Source: Bacillota bacterium | GTDB lineage: Bacteria > Bacillota > Clostridia > Oscillospirales > Ruminococcaceae | Direction of reading: 5' to 3' | Length of the DNA stretch: 64,000 nucleotides | Assembly: GCA_023440965.1 (NCBI GenBank) | Contig: JAEZRC010000007.1 | Span: 496,001 to 560,000, forward strand | Part shown: one piece after another, positions 44,632 through 53,662 of the stretch | Position numbering within the stretch: the stretch's first letter is position 1 | Layout: each line of letters starts with the position of its first letter | Made by a program: the position numbers and the translations under genes | The notes under the pieces: generated by a model | The model's database searches: none | Seen by the model: the letters and a program-made list of their open reading frames with translations, nothing else | Told to the model about the DNA's origin: nothing

Positions 44632-45819
44632 TTATTTAACATTCTGATAAAGTGAAATAATAGGCAGAAGGACTGACAATGCAATAAATCCAACTATTAC
44701 CGCCATAAAGATAATTAACACAGGCTCTAAAAAAGTCAATAGCTTTGTTGTTGCTTGTTCTGCCTCATAATCAAATGAATCCGATACAATATCAAGCATT
44801 TTATCAAGCTGACCTGATTCCTGTCCGACAAGAATTGAAAGCGAAAGCTTTATATCAAAACCGTCAATTTCCTGAATTGCCGATGAAAGAGTCTCACCGT
44901 TTCTGACTTTTTCAATTGCTTTTTGAAACTGACTTTCAATATATGAATTACCTATGGTTGTTGAGCATATATTCAAGGCTTTTACCATTGAAAGTCCGCT
45001 TGAATACAGTGAACTTAAGGTCCTTGAAAAACGTGCTGTATAGATAACCTTCTTAAGCTTTCCTATTTTGGGTAATTTAAGCTTCATTTTATCAAGCGAG
45101 TATCTTACACGAGGCATTTTTTTTACATACGAAACAAGAAGAATTATTAATAAAATTCCTATAAGAAGAAATAACCAATAGTGTATAATAACATTGCTTA
45201 AACCAATTACTATTCGTGTAACAAGTGGTAACTTTATATCTTCAAACAGCTTTAAGAACTGTGGAAGAATAACTGTAAAGATAATAATAACAACAACAAG
45301 CATCAAGCCAAGAAGAATTTTCGGATATAGAGTGGCAGATTTAATTTTATTATTTAGTCTGTGTTCTTTGGTATAATGTGTTGCCATTTTACCTGCTACA
45401 ACATCAAGAGTACCACTCTCTTCACCTGTGCGATACATATTAATAAACAGTGTCGGGAATGCATTCCCCTGGTTCTCAAGTGCTTCAGACAGTGTCATAC
45501 CATTGCTGATGTCATTATAAACACTAATATAGACTTGTCTGACTTTTTCTTTTATATCTCTTCTTAGCATAATATCAAGAGCGTGAATTATTGAAATACC
45601 AGCTGACAGCATTGTTGAAAGCTCCTGTGAAAAATCAGCAACTTCGTTCGACTTGAATTTATGGGTAGATTTCTTTTCTTCTTCAACAATTTTATATTTA
45701 AGAAGCATAAGCTGCTTTGAGCGCAGATTCTGCAACAATTGATCTGCACTTATTACAGAAGCCTGTCCTTTAACAGGCTTATTATCCATATCTATGGCAG
45801 TATATTTAAATACCGGCAT
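44632..45819 (-). CDS. pilC: Type IV pilus inner-membrane platform PilC
   Basis: A 395-residue GspF-family protein with two homologous cytoplasmic helical domains (about 60-185 and 265-385) and three membrane helices. Family signatures FSQELSTMLSAGISIIHAL and RTLSSLYSSGLSMVKAL start the two repeats. It anchors the pilus base and is turned by PilB. ATG start behind AAAGGAG. Confidence 0.93.
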   Translation of the reverse strand: MPVFKYTAIDMDNKPVKGQASVISADQLLQNLRSKQLMLLKYKIVEEEKKSTHKFKSNEVADFSQELSTMLSAGISIIHALDIMLRRDIKEKVRQVYISVYNDISNGMTLSEALENQGNAFPTLFINMYRTGEESGTLDVVAGKMATHYTKEHRLNNKIKSATLYPKILLGLMLVVVIIIFTVILPQFLKLFEDIKLPLVTRIVIGLSNVIIHYWLFLLIGILLIILLVSYVKKMPRVRYSLDKMKLKLPKIGKLKKVIYTARFSRTLSSLYSSGLSMVKALNICSTTIGNSYIESQFQKAIEKVRNGETLSSAIQEIDGFDIKLSLSILVGQESGQLDKMLDIVSDSFDYEAEQATTKLLTFLEPVLIIFMAVIVGFIALSVLLPIISLYQNVK

Positions 45820-45834
45820 GTTAAAACTCCTTTA

Positions 45835-46602
45835 TTAATTTTTGAAAATACAGTTCAAAAAGTCAATAATATGCTGATAAGCTATAAGTGTTATTAAAAA
45901 TCCAGCACAAAAAGCTCCTAAATTATAATGCTTTATTTTATTATAACTCTTATTTATTAATAAATTGACTGCTTGAATTATAGCTCCAATAATTAAAGAT
46001 ATAATTATAAGCTTATATCCAACAAAAAATCCGCATAATGACATTATTGCTATAGCTTCATAACTAATAAAATTCTTGGAAAACAACTTTGCCCCAATAA
46101 AAGGCAAAATAATTATAGTAATACCGATAAATATGCTGATTAATGAAAAGTTTTCAAAGACAAAATATGATAAAGCCGATAAAGGAAGCAATGTGAAGAT
46201 AAGAGACAATGATACTTTATTTTTATCATATTCAATAAATGATACTGCCACCAAAACAGCACAAAAAGCAAAAGCCAATAAAGCCTTTGCTGTAAAATAA
46301 AAACGTATAAAAATAATTACCGCAACAAATCCAACAAAAGCTTCAACAAGAGGATATCGCCACGAAATCTTCTGCCCACAGTTTCTGCATTTTCTTTTTA
46401 AAACAAAAAAGCTTATTATAGGAATAAGATCATAATTTCTAATAAAGCTCTTACAGTTTGGGCAAAAAGATCGTCCATCTGCTATTGAAATTTTATTTGG
46501 CATACGATAGATAACCACATTAAGGAAGCTACCTATGCAACTACCAAAAACGAAAACAAAGGCATATAAAATAAAATACGTTAAATATAACATTGCTGTC
46601 AA
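45835..46602 (-). CDS. pilD: Prepilin peptidase/N-methyltransferase with missing GxGD motif
   Basis: A 255-residue membrane protein. The N-terminal domain is normal: GSCIGSFLNVVIYRMP and the zinc cysteines CPNC and CRNC, with SWRYPLVE, as in the methylase region. The peptidase part is unusual. Where relatives have ID-x-D...IPD, this has IEYDKNKVS, and where they have GxGD-x-K-L this has ISYEAIAI, so the second catalytic Asp is absent at its normal place. Either the enzyme uses other acids or it has lost cleavage and another peptidase serves the pilins. Located right after pilA. Confidence 0.82.
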   Translation of the reverse strand: MTAMLYLTYFILYAFVFVFGSCIGSFLNVVIYRMPNKISIADGRSFCPNCKSFIRNYDLIPIISFFVLKRKCRNCGQKISWRYPLVEAFVGFVAVIIFIRFYFTAKALLAFAFCAVLVAVSFIEYDKNKVSLSLIFTLLPLSALSYFVFENFSLISIFIGITIIILPFIGAKLFSKNFISYEAIAIMSLCGFFVGYKLIIISLIIGAIIQAVNLLINKSYNKIKHYNLGAFCAGFLITLIAYQHIIDFLNCIFKN

Positions 46603-46620
46603 CCTCTTGTCTATTTTAAT

Positions 46621-46652
46621 TAAAGGCTCTTATCAGAAAATAAGAGCCTTTA
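46621..46652 (-). terminator. Partial terminator between pilA and pilD
   Basis: Thirteen-base arms TAAAGGCTCTTAT and ATAAGAGCCTTTA with a weak U-tract (TTTAATT). It would allow abundant pilA mRNA and lower expression of the assembly genes. Confidence 0.75.
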
Positions 46653-46675
46653 AAAATTATTGTTTGCTATGTATC

Positions 46676-47074
46676 TTATGAATTCTTCTCTACTTTCGCT
46701 TCTTTTCCAGCTGTGATAGTAACAGTGTGAGTTTCTCCTACATATACAAGTGAAGTAACCTTACCGCCTGATACAGTAGGTGTTACACTTGTAAAATCCG
46801 CAGTATCAATACCTGTCAATGTTTCAATCTTTGTTTTTGTAATTGCAGTAACGATATCAGCATCAGCAGTACCAGTTGCATGCTTTTCTGTTGCAATTGT
46901 CTGAGCTGCAACATATGCTGCACGAGCATTTGCTACCTCAGCCTTTCCCTTTGCGTCATCAACAAATCCAAGCATTGTTGGGATTGCTGCAGCAGCAAGG
47001 ATTGCTAAAATTACTAGTACTACAATGATTTCTACCAATGTAAAACCTTTTTTATTTTTCTTAATCTTTTTCAT
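46676..47074 (-). CDS. pilA: Major type IV pilin PilA
   Basis: A 132-residue prepilin. The short basic leader KKIKKNKKG is followed by the mature start FTLVEIIVVLVILAILAAAA, a textbook class III signal with Glu at position 5 and a long hydrophobic helix. The soluble part is Thr/Ala-rich and ends in a small beta-rich region; there are no cysteines for a D-loop. First gene of the operon with its own promoter and a dyad repeat. Confidence 0.93.
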   Translation of the reverse strand: MKKIKKNKKGFTLVEIIVVLVILAILAAAAIPTMLGFVDDAKGKAEVANARAAYVAAQTIATEKHATGTADADIVTAITKTKIETLTGIDTADFTSVTPTVSGGKVTSLVYVGETHTVTITAGKEAKVEKNS

Positions 47075-47118
47075 ATTAATTCCTCCTATATTTTTTATGA
47101 TTTAAATTCAATGTCGTA

Positions 47119-47140
47119 TATAACGTTATATAACGTTTTA
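47119..47140. repeat. Tandem AACGTT dyads in the pilA leader
   Basis: The palindrome AACGTT occurs at 47122-47127 and again at 47132-47137, one helical turn apart, within TATAACGTTATATAACGTTT. It lies just after the expected transcription start of pilA and looks like a paired operator. The binding protein is unknown. Confidence 0.6.
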
Positions 47141-47148
47141 CAATTATA

Positions 47149-47176
47149 ATTATATCAGAAGTTTTAAAAAAATCAA
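47149..47176 (-). promoter_or_regulatory. Promoter of the pilus operon
   Basis: TTGATT at 47176-47171 and TATAAT at 47154-47149, spacer 16 bases. Confidence 0.65.
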
Positions 47177-47258
47177 GTAAAATTATAAACATTTAATAAT
47201 TATTTAATAAATATTAGGAATTTTTTGTATAAATTGCACTTATTTTATTACCAAAAAC

Positions 47259-47882
47259 TTAATTTCTTAATCTGTACTTTTCTAGATATCCAATTGTAAA
47301 TCCACCAAATGTATTTCCAGCTAAAATGACAAGGAATGATGGTAAAATACTAGCTTTAAAGCCATTGTTTATAGAGTAAAATGAATAATAGAACATATTT
47401 GCTACAACGTGGTCAAAACCGCACATAACAAATGCCATTATAAACAGGAAGGACAAAATAACAGAAACTAGTTTATTATCTGGGTACACTCTATCACTAA
47501 ATATTGCATATGTAACAAGTACTGCACAAAAAATTGCCATTATAAATATGCTTATGTAACTATCATTTAATTTTGTATTTATCATTACTGTTATTTTATC
47601 GGAAATCTGATCAGCAAGTCTTGTCTGACTTATTAGAAAAGCGTAAAAAATTCCTCCAATGAGATTTCCTATCAGTGCAATACCCATATCTGAAATTGCA
47701 TATTTTTTAAATGGAATATTGGGCACAATTTTTGTATAAAGCATATTATAATAACTAATCACAAGAAAAATACCTACACAAAAGAGAAAGCAACCTGCAA
47801 ACTTATTATCCGACATCAAATATGTTGTTGCACCAAGTCCTATATAGATTCCTGGCATTACTGAGCTTATTAACTTTTTCAA
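47259..47882 (-). CDS. Formate/nitrite transporter (FNT) family channel
   Basis: A 207-residue, six-helix membrane protein. GIYIGLGATTYL near the N-terminus, NLIGG, CAVLVTY, CGFDHVVANMFYYS and GNTFGG are the FNT pattern; the HVVAN histidine is the central gating residue. It is shorter than most FocA proteins (about 270-285) because both ends are trimmed, but all core helices are there. It lies 22 bases after the pflA gene, so it most likely exports formate made by PFL. Confidence 0.88.
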   Translation of the reverse strand: MKKLISSVMPGIYIGLGATTYLMSDNKFAGCFLFCVGIFLVISYYNMLYTKIVPNIPFKKYAISDMGIALIGNLIGGIFYAFLISQTRLADQISDKITVMINTKLNDSYISIFIMAIFCAVLVTYAIFSDRVYPDNKLVSVILSFLFIMAFVMCGFDHVVANMFYYSFYSINNGFKASILPSFLVILAGNTFGGFTIGYLEKYRLRN

Positions 47883-47903
47883 ATTACCACTTCCATCAAA
47901 TTA

Positions 47904-48638
47904 TTAATGCATTATCGGGAGGCTTTTGCTATTGAATATATCCTTTACCATTTTAATTTCATCTTTTGTTGGCTCGGGTGTTTCTAATAAGGAGTATGCT
48001 AAATTTAAATTTTCCCACTTAAATTCGCCCATTTTATGAAACGGAAGAATTTCAATATTTTCTATACAGGTATATTGCGAAAGGAAATCCGCAAGTCTTT
48101 CAAGCATTTCTTTATTTAAAGTTATCCCAGGAACAATAACGTGACGGATCCATATTGGCTTATGAATTTCTTCACAATAATCCAATGTTTTTATAGTATT
48201 ATCATTACTCATACCTGTAAGATCTTTGCAGACTGCATCATCTAATGCTTTTATATCAAGAAGAAGCATATCGCTCGTATCGATAGCTCCCTTTGCTATT
48301 TCAAGCGGAATTGCACCTGAAGTATCAATAGCTGTATGAAGTCCAAGCTTTTTGCATCTTTGAAGAAGGTCTTTAACAAATTCAGGCTGAAGTAAAGGTT
48401 CGCCACCTGAAATTGTTACTCCACCTCTTCTTATAAAATTCATATAGCTTTTTATATCTGTAGCAATTTCTTCTGTAGTAACTTCTCTTCCTGCATTGAC
48501 TTCCCAAGAATCTGGATTATGACAGTATTTGCATCTAAGAGGGCAACCCTGCATAAACAGAACATATCTGATGCCTGGTCCATCTACAGCCCCGAATGTT
48601 TCAATGGAATGTATTCTTCCTTTAACTGATTCATTCAT
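47904..48638 (-). CDS. pflA: Pyruvate formate-lyase activating enzyme
   Basis: Radical SAM enzyme that makes the glycyl radical on PFL. The 244-residue chain has the CxxxCxxC cluster motif CPLRCKYCHNPDSW, the SAM-binding GGVTISGGEPLLQ, and LLDIKALD. Lies directly downstream of pflB and upstream of the formate channel. Confidence 0.96.
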   Translation of the reverse strand: MNESVKGRIHSIETFGAVDGPGIRYVLFMQGCPLRCKYCHNPDSWEVNAGREVTTEEIATDIKSYMNFIRRGGVTISGGEPLLQPEFVKDLLQRCKKLGLHTAIDTSGAIPLEIAKGAIDTSDMLLLDIKALDDAVCKDLTGMSNDNTIKTLDYCEEIHKPIWIRHVIVPGITLNKEMLERLADFLSQYTCIENIEILPFHKMGEFKWENLNLAYSLLETPEPTKDEIKMVKDIFNSKSLPIMH

Positions 48639-48668
48639 TTTTATCCCTCCGCAAATATTTGTTCAGTA

Positions 48669-48699
48669 TTTCAGAGGCAGGAATTTCCCGCCTCTGAAA
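48669..48699 (-). other. Hairpin between pflB and pflA
   Basis: Ten-base arms TTTCAGAGGC and GCCTCTGAAA with an inner GG/CC extension. There is no U run on the minus strand, so it is more likely a processing or mRNA-stabilising element protecting the abundant pflB message. Confidence 0.65.
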
Positions 48700-48711
48700 T
48701 TAGTGTGATAA

Positions 48712-50925
48712 TTAAAATCTTGTATGGAATGTTCTGTTGATTACATCAAGCTGTTGCTCACGTGTAAGCTTAATGAAGTTTACAGCGTATCCTGATACAC
48801 GGATTGTAAGCTGTGGGTATAGTTCTGGATGTTCCATTGCATCTTCAAGAACTTCTTTATTGAGAACATTAACATTAATATGATGTCCTTTATCAGCAAA
48901 GTAACCATCCATAAGACTTACGAGATTTTCAACCTTCTCATCTTCAGCCTTACCAAGTGCCTGTGGAACAATTGAGAATGTGTACGAAATACCATCTTCA
49001 GAATAATCGTAAGGAATCTTAGCAACTGACTTCATTGAAGCTATACAGCCGTGTGTATCACGACCATGCATTGGGTTTGCACCTGGAGCAAATGGATCAC
49101 CGGCTTTTCTTCCATCAGGTGTAGCACCTGTCTTCTTACCATATACTACGTTTGATGTAATAGTAAGAATTGACATTGTTGGTTTTGAATCACGGTATGT
49201 TCGATGCTTTGAAAGCTTTTTCATAAAGTTCTTAACAAGTGAAACTGCAATATCATCAACTTCAGAATCATTGTTACCGAACATAGGATAATCGCCCTCA
49301 ATTTCAAAGTCGACTACAAGACCATCTTCATTTCTGATTGTTTTAACTTTTGCAAATTTAATCGCAGATAAGCTGTCAGCAACAACGGATAGACCAGCAA
49401 GTCCACAAGCTGACGTTCTTAGGATATCTTCATCATGGAGAGCCATTTCAATTCTCTCATAACAATATTTATCGTGCATATAATGAATGATGTTCAGAGT
49501 ATTAATATAAAGCTTTGAAAGCCAGTCCGTTATTGATTCATACCTTGTCATTACTTCATCATAATCAAGATATTCTGATGTGATCGGTGCAAGAGCAGGA
49601 CCAACCTGTACACCATACTTTTCATCCTTACCACCATTTATGGCGTAAAGCAATGCTTTGGCAAGATTTGCGCGAGCACCGAAAAACTGCATTTGCTTAC
49701 CGATTTTCATTGCAGATACGCAACAAGCAATACCATAGTCATCACCGAATTTTGGTCTCATCAAATCATCATTTTCATATTGAATTGATGAAGTCTGAAT
49801 TGAAATCTTTGAACAAAACTTCTTAAAGTTCATCGGAAGGTTAACACTCCACAGAACTGTAAGGTTTGGTTCCGGAGCAGGACCAAGATTAACAAGTGTA
49901 TGCATAAATCTATATGACATTTTTGTTACCAATGGGCGTCCATCTAGTGCCATGCCACCAATTGCTTCTGTTATCCATGTTGGGTCACCTGAGAACAATT
50001 CATCATATGAAGGTGTTCTGAGGAAGCGAACAATTCTTAATTTCATAACAAAGTGATCAACAAATTCCTGAATTTCTTCTTCTGTATATCTGCCTTCAGC
50101 AAGATCAGCTTCAGCATAAATGTCAAGGAATGTTGACACACGACCTATTGACATAGCAGCACCATTCTGCTCTTTAACAGCAGCAAGATAACCAAAGTAT
50201 AGCCACTGGATGGCTTCCTTTGTGTCCTTTGCAGGTTCTGAAATATCTATACCATATTTTGCAGCCATTTCTTTTAATTCTTTAAGTGCTTTAATCTGCT
50301 CTGAAATTTCTTCTCTCGCTCTGATTGTTGGGCTATCCATTATATCAAATATAAGATTTTTCTTTGCAGTTTCCTTTTGCTTAATAAGAAAATCCACACC
50401 ATATAGTGCAACACGACGATAGTCACCAATAATTCTTCCACGACCATAAGCATCAGGAAGTCCAGTGATAATACCTGTATGCCTTGCTACCTTCATATCA
50501 TCTGTATAAGCATCAAAAACACCGTCATTATGAGTTTTTCTGTACTTAAATACATTTGCTACATCCTTATCCATTTCCTTGCCATAAGCTTCAAGCTCTG
50601 TATAGATAAGTCTTATACCACCGAATGGCATAATAGCTCTCTTTAGTGGCTCATCAGTCTGAACACCAACAATTTTTTCTAAATCCTTGTTTATATAACC
50701 AACACCGTGTGATGTTATTGTTGAAATTGTCTTTTCATCAATATCATACACACCTTTTCTTACACGCTCAATTTTCATTTTATCTGATAGTTCATCCCAA
50801 AGCTGTTTTGTATCTTTTGTAGGTTCAGCAAGGAAGCTATCATCACCCTCATATGGGGTAAAGTTAGACACTATAAAGTCCCTTACATCTATTTCATTCT
50901 GCCAATTTCCTTCATTAAACTTCAT
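48712..50925 (-). CDS. pflB: Formate acetyltransferase (pyruvate formate-lyase)
   Basis: Converts pyruvate and CoA to acetyl-CoA and formate without oxygen. The 737-residue length is normal. The active site pair is in GIACCVSAMKIGKQMQFFG; the C-terminal glycyl radical loop reads IRVSGYAVNF. It is followed by its activase and a formate channel, a complete formate-producing module. ATG start with GGAGG. Confidence 0.97.
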   Translation of the reverse strand: MKFNEGNWQNEIDVRDFIVSNFTPYEGDDSFLAEPTKDTKQLWDELSDKMKIERVRKGVYDIDEKTISTITSHGVGYINKDLEKIVGVQTDEPLKRAIMPFGGIRLIYTELEAYGKEMDKDVANVFKYRKTHNDGVFDAYTDDMKVARHTGIITGLPDAYGRGRIIGDYRRVALYGVDFLIKQKETAKKNLIFDIMDSPTIRAREEISEQIKALKELKEMAAKYGIDISEPAKDTKEAIQWLYFGYLAAVKEQNGAAMSIGRVSTFLDIYAEADLAEGRYTEEEIQEFVDHFVMKLRIVRFLRTPSYDELFSGDPTWITEAIGGMALDGRPLVTKMSYRFMHTLVNLGPAPEPNLTVLWSVNLPMNFKKFCSKISIQTSSIQYENDDLMRPKFGDDYGIACCVSAMKIGKQMQFFGARANLAKALLYAINGGKDEKYGVQVGPALAPITSEYLDYDEVMTRYESITDWLSKLYINTLNIIHYMHDKYCYERIEMALHDEDILRTSACGLAGLSVVADSLSAIKFAKVKTIRNEDGLVVDFEIEGDYPMFGNNDSEVDDIAVSLVKNFMKKLSKHRTYRDSKPTMSILTITSNVVYGKKTGATPDGRKAGDPFAPGANPMHGRDTHGCIASMKSVAKIPYDYSEDGISYTFSIVPQALGKAEDEKVENLVSLMDGYFADKGHHINVNVLNKEVLEDAMEHPELYPQLTIRVSGYAVNFIKLTREQQLDVINRTFHTRF

Positions 50926-51176
50926 AATAATTCCTCCTATGTTGTTATAAAATATGACATATAATCATATTAATTCATCAAATAATCCAAAATTAGAATT
51001 ATTGATTTATTGTGATTATTATAGCATAGTAATGACTTATAAACAATACTAAATAAGTATATATTAATAAAATATAAGTAAATTATTTTATGCTAAATAT
51101 ACAAGTATATCATATCACATTGCGTTGTTTGTACATATATTTCTAAATAAGTTAGATTTTTCTTTATAATGTAGAA
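50926..51176. other. Intergenic region upstream of pflB
   Basis: AT-rich. Besides the pflB promoter I see no gene and no clear Rex or Fnr-like dyad. Confidence 0.5.
51018..51046 (-). promoter_or_regulatory. Promoter of pflB
   Basis: TTGTTT at 51046-51041 and TATAAT at 51023-51018, spacer 17 bases, with a leader of about 90 bases. Confidence 0.65.
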
Positions 51177-51204
51177 AAAACGCCAAGTTAATATTTGGCG
51201 TTTT
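51177..51204 (-). terminator. Terminator after the small peptide gene
   Basis: Ten-base arms AAAACGCCAA and TTGGCGTTTT with T-rich continuation. Confidence 0.88.
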
Positions 51205-51205
51205 A

Positions 51206-51355
51206 TTATAGATCATCTGCATCCTGAACAGGTACTTCACAAGGATTTTCAGGCACACCTGTATAACTCCCGTTCGGATCTGTGGCACAATTTTGCATTG
51301 AAAAAATCTTTTTTCCCTTTTCAGCCACAGGAATACAATTTTTCTTTTTTTTCAA
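51206..51355 (-). CDS. Small conserved protein (49 residues), unknown function
   Basis: A short protein beginning with Lys-rich residues and ending in TDPNGSYTGVPENP...EVPVQDADDL. I recall this Asp-rich SYTGVP...PVQDADDL end from small uncharacterised proteins of Ruminococcaceae, but no function is known to me. Start at TTG 51355, with AGGGAGTGAT in front. The ribosome site lies in the 3' arm of a terminator-like hairpin, so expression may depend on unfolding of that hairpin. Two cysteines, no membrane helix. Confidence 0.65.
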   Translation of the reverse strand: MKKKKNCIPVAEKGKKIFSMQNCATDPNGSYTGVPENPCEVPVQDADDL

Positions 51356-51362
51356 AAAAATC

Positions 51363-51393
51363 ACTCCCTTGCAACTATTGTTAGCAAGGGAGT
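51363..51393 (-). terminator. Terminator hairpin overlapping a ribosome site
   Basis: Arms ACTCCCTTGC and GCAAGGGAGT (minus strand) followed by GATTTTTTTG. It ends the thioesterase transcript, but its 3' arm is also the Shine-Dalgarno of the small peptide gene, and the U run ends in that gene's TTG start. Confidence 0.85.
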
Positions 51394-51398
51394 TTACA

Positions 51399-51794
51399 TT
51401 ATACATTTAATTTTGAATTTGCTTTCTGAATAAATTTTTCAGAATCAACAACAAATCTTGTATGCTTTGCTGTTCCGATTTTTCCGCACTCATCGAATGC
51501 TTCAATCTTAAAATCAACTCTTCGTCCTTGAATATCAGTAATAGTTGATACTGCATAAACCTTCATTCCAAGAGGTGTAGCAGAAATATGTGAAACTGAA
51601 ATTTCTGTTCCAACAGAGGTTTCACCTTCATCAAGAAATGGAGCAAGACAATTCATTGCGGAATTTTCCATCAAAGCGACCATCATAGGAGTAGCATAAA
51701 CTTCAGCAAGTCCACTACCGACAGATGATGCAAGATGTTGTTTAGATACTGTTTCTTCTGATTTATTAGTCGCTTGTATTAGTACTTGTTGCAT
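51399..51794 (-). CDS. Hotdog thioesterase, FlK-like
   Basis: A 131-residue single hotdog-fold protein. The segment YATPMMVALMENSA gives the Thr and Glu, and SVSHISATPLG gives the His, of the FlK catalytic set (fluoroacetyl-CoA thioesterase family). Most family members act on unknown acyl-CoAs. The first 29 bases overlap the end of the LTA synthase gene, with GGGG before the ATG, so it is coupled to that gene though the link in function is unclear. Confidence 0.85.
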   Translation of the reverse strand: MQQVLIQATNKSEETVSKQHLASSVGSGLAEVYATPMMVALMENSAMNCLAPFLDEGETSVGTEISVSHISATPLGMKVYAVSTITDIQGRRVDFKIEAFDECGKIGTAKHTRFVVDSEKFIQKANSKLNV

Positions 51795-53589
51795 TACTTA
51801 CCCCATTTAAATATTGATTTCCAAGAACTATATCATATGTAAACATATCAAGTTCTTTATCGTTTGGAATTTTATTGTCATAGTTTGTTGAGTATATTGG
51901 AACTGTCTTCATTTTATCAATCATAGCCTGAACAAATTGTGATTTAGGTGCATCAATCATATCCATAATTACATATGGGAGATAGAAAGATGATACCATA
52001 CTAGTAGGTGCCTTTGAAGTATTAAGCTTATAGTTACTCCAGATAAAATATGGCTGTACATACATCTTGCCAGCATTTTCACTTGTAATACCAAGTGTAT
52101 TATAAATAGAATCATCGCCCTTAAAGCAAGGGAAGTGGTCACCAATCATAAATACAACTGTTGGTTCACCTGACTTCTCAAGGTCATCAATCATTTTTTC
52201 AAGATTACCAAGCATATCCTTTACACCCGCAAGATAATAATCAAGCTGTGTAGCATATTCAGGTGTCGGATTATATGGCTGGTGATTCTGCATTGTCGTT
52301 GTATGAATGAAAACAGGTTCATCTGTATTTTTTATCATCTGCTCAACCTGATTAAAGATAACCTTATCAGAAATATAAGCCTCATAATTTTCAACAGGAA
52401 CTGTCAAGTTGTCTGAGAAGTACATATTGTCAAAGCCGTAGTTTGCAAATACTTTATTTCTACCATAGAAAGTCTTTTCAAATGTATGAATATAATTTGT
52501 ATCATAACCTAAAGTCTTAAAATAAGCAGGAATTGTCTGCTGAGGTCTGCTAAGAAGCAATCTCTGAGGCATATTAGGGTCATTCAATGACTTACAAGGT
52601 AGTCCAAAATTAAGTTCAAATTCAGTTCTAACCGTATAGGCACCGAAAGTTGGTACTACAGCATTGCTTGAAAAACTTTTTGCTTTTATTCTATCAAATG
52701 AAGCATATATTGAAGGATCAACATTCAATTCATCAAACTTTCTGAAATCTGTAAAAGCTTCAGACATAATCATAATAACATTTGGTCTCTTAAAATTAGA
52801 GGAAATTGTATTACTATTAGCCTGAACATTATCAAGCATAGTTGTTATAGCTTTCTGATCATATTGTTCAGGTTCTTTAACCTTTCTGCTCAGATATTCT
52901 GTTGTTGTCTGTGCAAGGAAGGCAAGAAAATTGTTCTTTTCAAATTTTTCATTAATTCTAAATACATTGTCTGTATATGTTGTATCAATATTAAAGAATG
53001 AATATACCGGCATAGCTACTGAAGGAGCAAAAAGTAATGTAACAATACTTGCGATACAGATTGAAGCGGAAGCAAGTCGTTTTTTTATATTAGTCTTAAT
53101 TACCGGATTGAACCAATAAACTGCTACGAGATATGCAATAATAATAAGACATAGAATAACAAGCTGTGGCGTTATCTTAATATAAGCAAAAGATTTCAAC
53201 TTATTAATGTTTACAGCCATCTTCATATCAGTAAGAATCAAGTGATTTCCGCTTGTGTTAAACTTAAAAAGCTCAACTATTGCAAGCGTTGTCAACGTAG
53301 CACCTACACCTGTTGTTGCAAGATAAACTTTCTTTGTAAAGAAAATTACGATTGCATAAAGTATAGAAATTAAAATTATACTAAAGAGCAATACTGTAGG
53401 ACGTGAGAACAAGAACAATACAAAGCCCTTAAACGATTTCATCTGAATAATTTCAATCATAGAAGCAAGGAATATCGGGAATGCTAATGTTAAAAATATG
53501 TTTGTTGCCTTGTATTTATTTGAATTTTCGAGTCGTTTTTTTGTCAGATTGTCAAAGTGACTTTTTATGATAAATAATAATCTTTTCAC
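51766..53589 (-). CDS. LTA synthase family sulfatase-like membrane enzyme
   Basis: A 607-residue protein with five N-terminal membrane helices (to about residue 200) and an extracellular sulfatase-fold domain. Metal and catalytic residues are in NVIMIMSEAF, the nucleophile Thr region FGAYTVRTEFE, YIHTFEKTFYGR and VFMIGDHFP. LtaS enzymes polymerise glycerol phosphate from phosphatidylglycerol to lipoteichoic acid; other members transfer phosphoethanolamine or phosphoglycerol to glycans, so the acceptor is not certain. The nearby cls and glycosyltransferase genes fit an anionic-lipid envelope. Confidence 0.88.
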   Translation of the reverse strand: MKRLLFIIKSHFDNLTKKRLENSNKYKATNIFLTLAFPIFLASMIEIIQMKSFKGFVLFLFSRPTVLLFSIILISILYAIVIFFTKKVYLATTGVGATLTTLAIVELFKFNTSGNHLILTDMKMAVNINKLKSFAYIKITPQLVILCLIIIAYLVAVYWFNPVIKTNIKKRLASASICIASIVTLLFAPSVAMPVYSFFNIDTTYTDNVFRINEKFEKNNFLAFLAQTTTEYLSRKVKEPEQYDQKAITTMLDNVQANSNTISSNFKRPNVIMIMSEAFTDFRKFDELNVDPSIYASFDRIKAKSFSSNAVVPTFGAYTVRTEFELNFGLPCKSLNDPNMPQRLLLSRPQQTIPAYFKTLGYDTNYIHTFEKTFYGRNKVFANYGFDNMYFSDNLTVPVENYEAYISDKVIFNQVEQMIKNTDEPVFIHTTTMQNHQPYNPTPEYATQLDYYLAGVKDMLGNLEKMIDDLEKSGEPTVVFMIGDHFPCFKGDDSIYNTLGITSENAGKMYVQPYFIWSNYKLNTSKAPTSMVSSFYLPYVIMDMIDAPKSQFVQAMIDKMKTVPIYSTNYDNKIPNDKELDMFTYDIVLGNQYLNGVSNATSTNTSD

Positions 53590-53633
53590 AGTAATACCTC
53601 CTATGAATACATAGTTTTTACGATTACGCTATC

Positions 53634-53662
53634 ATAATAACATAATCATTTTCAAAACACAA
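53634..53662 (-). promoter_or_regulatory. Promoter of the LTA synthase gene
   Basis: TTGTGT at 53662-53657 and TATTAT at 53639-53634, spacer 17 bases. The rest of the gap to typA (53663-53869) is AT-rich with no gene that I can support. Confidence 0.6.
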
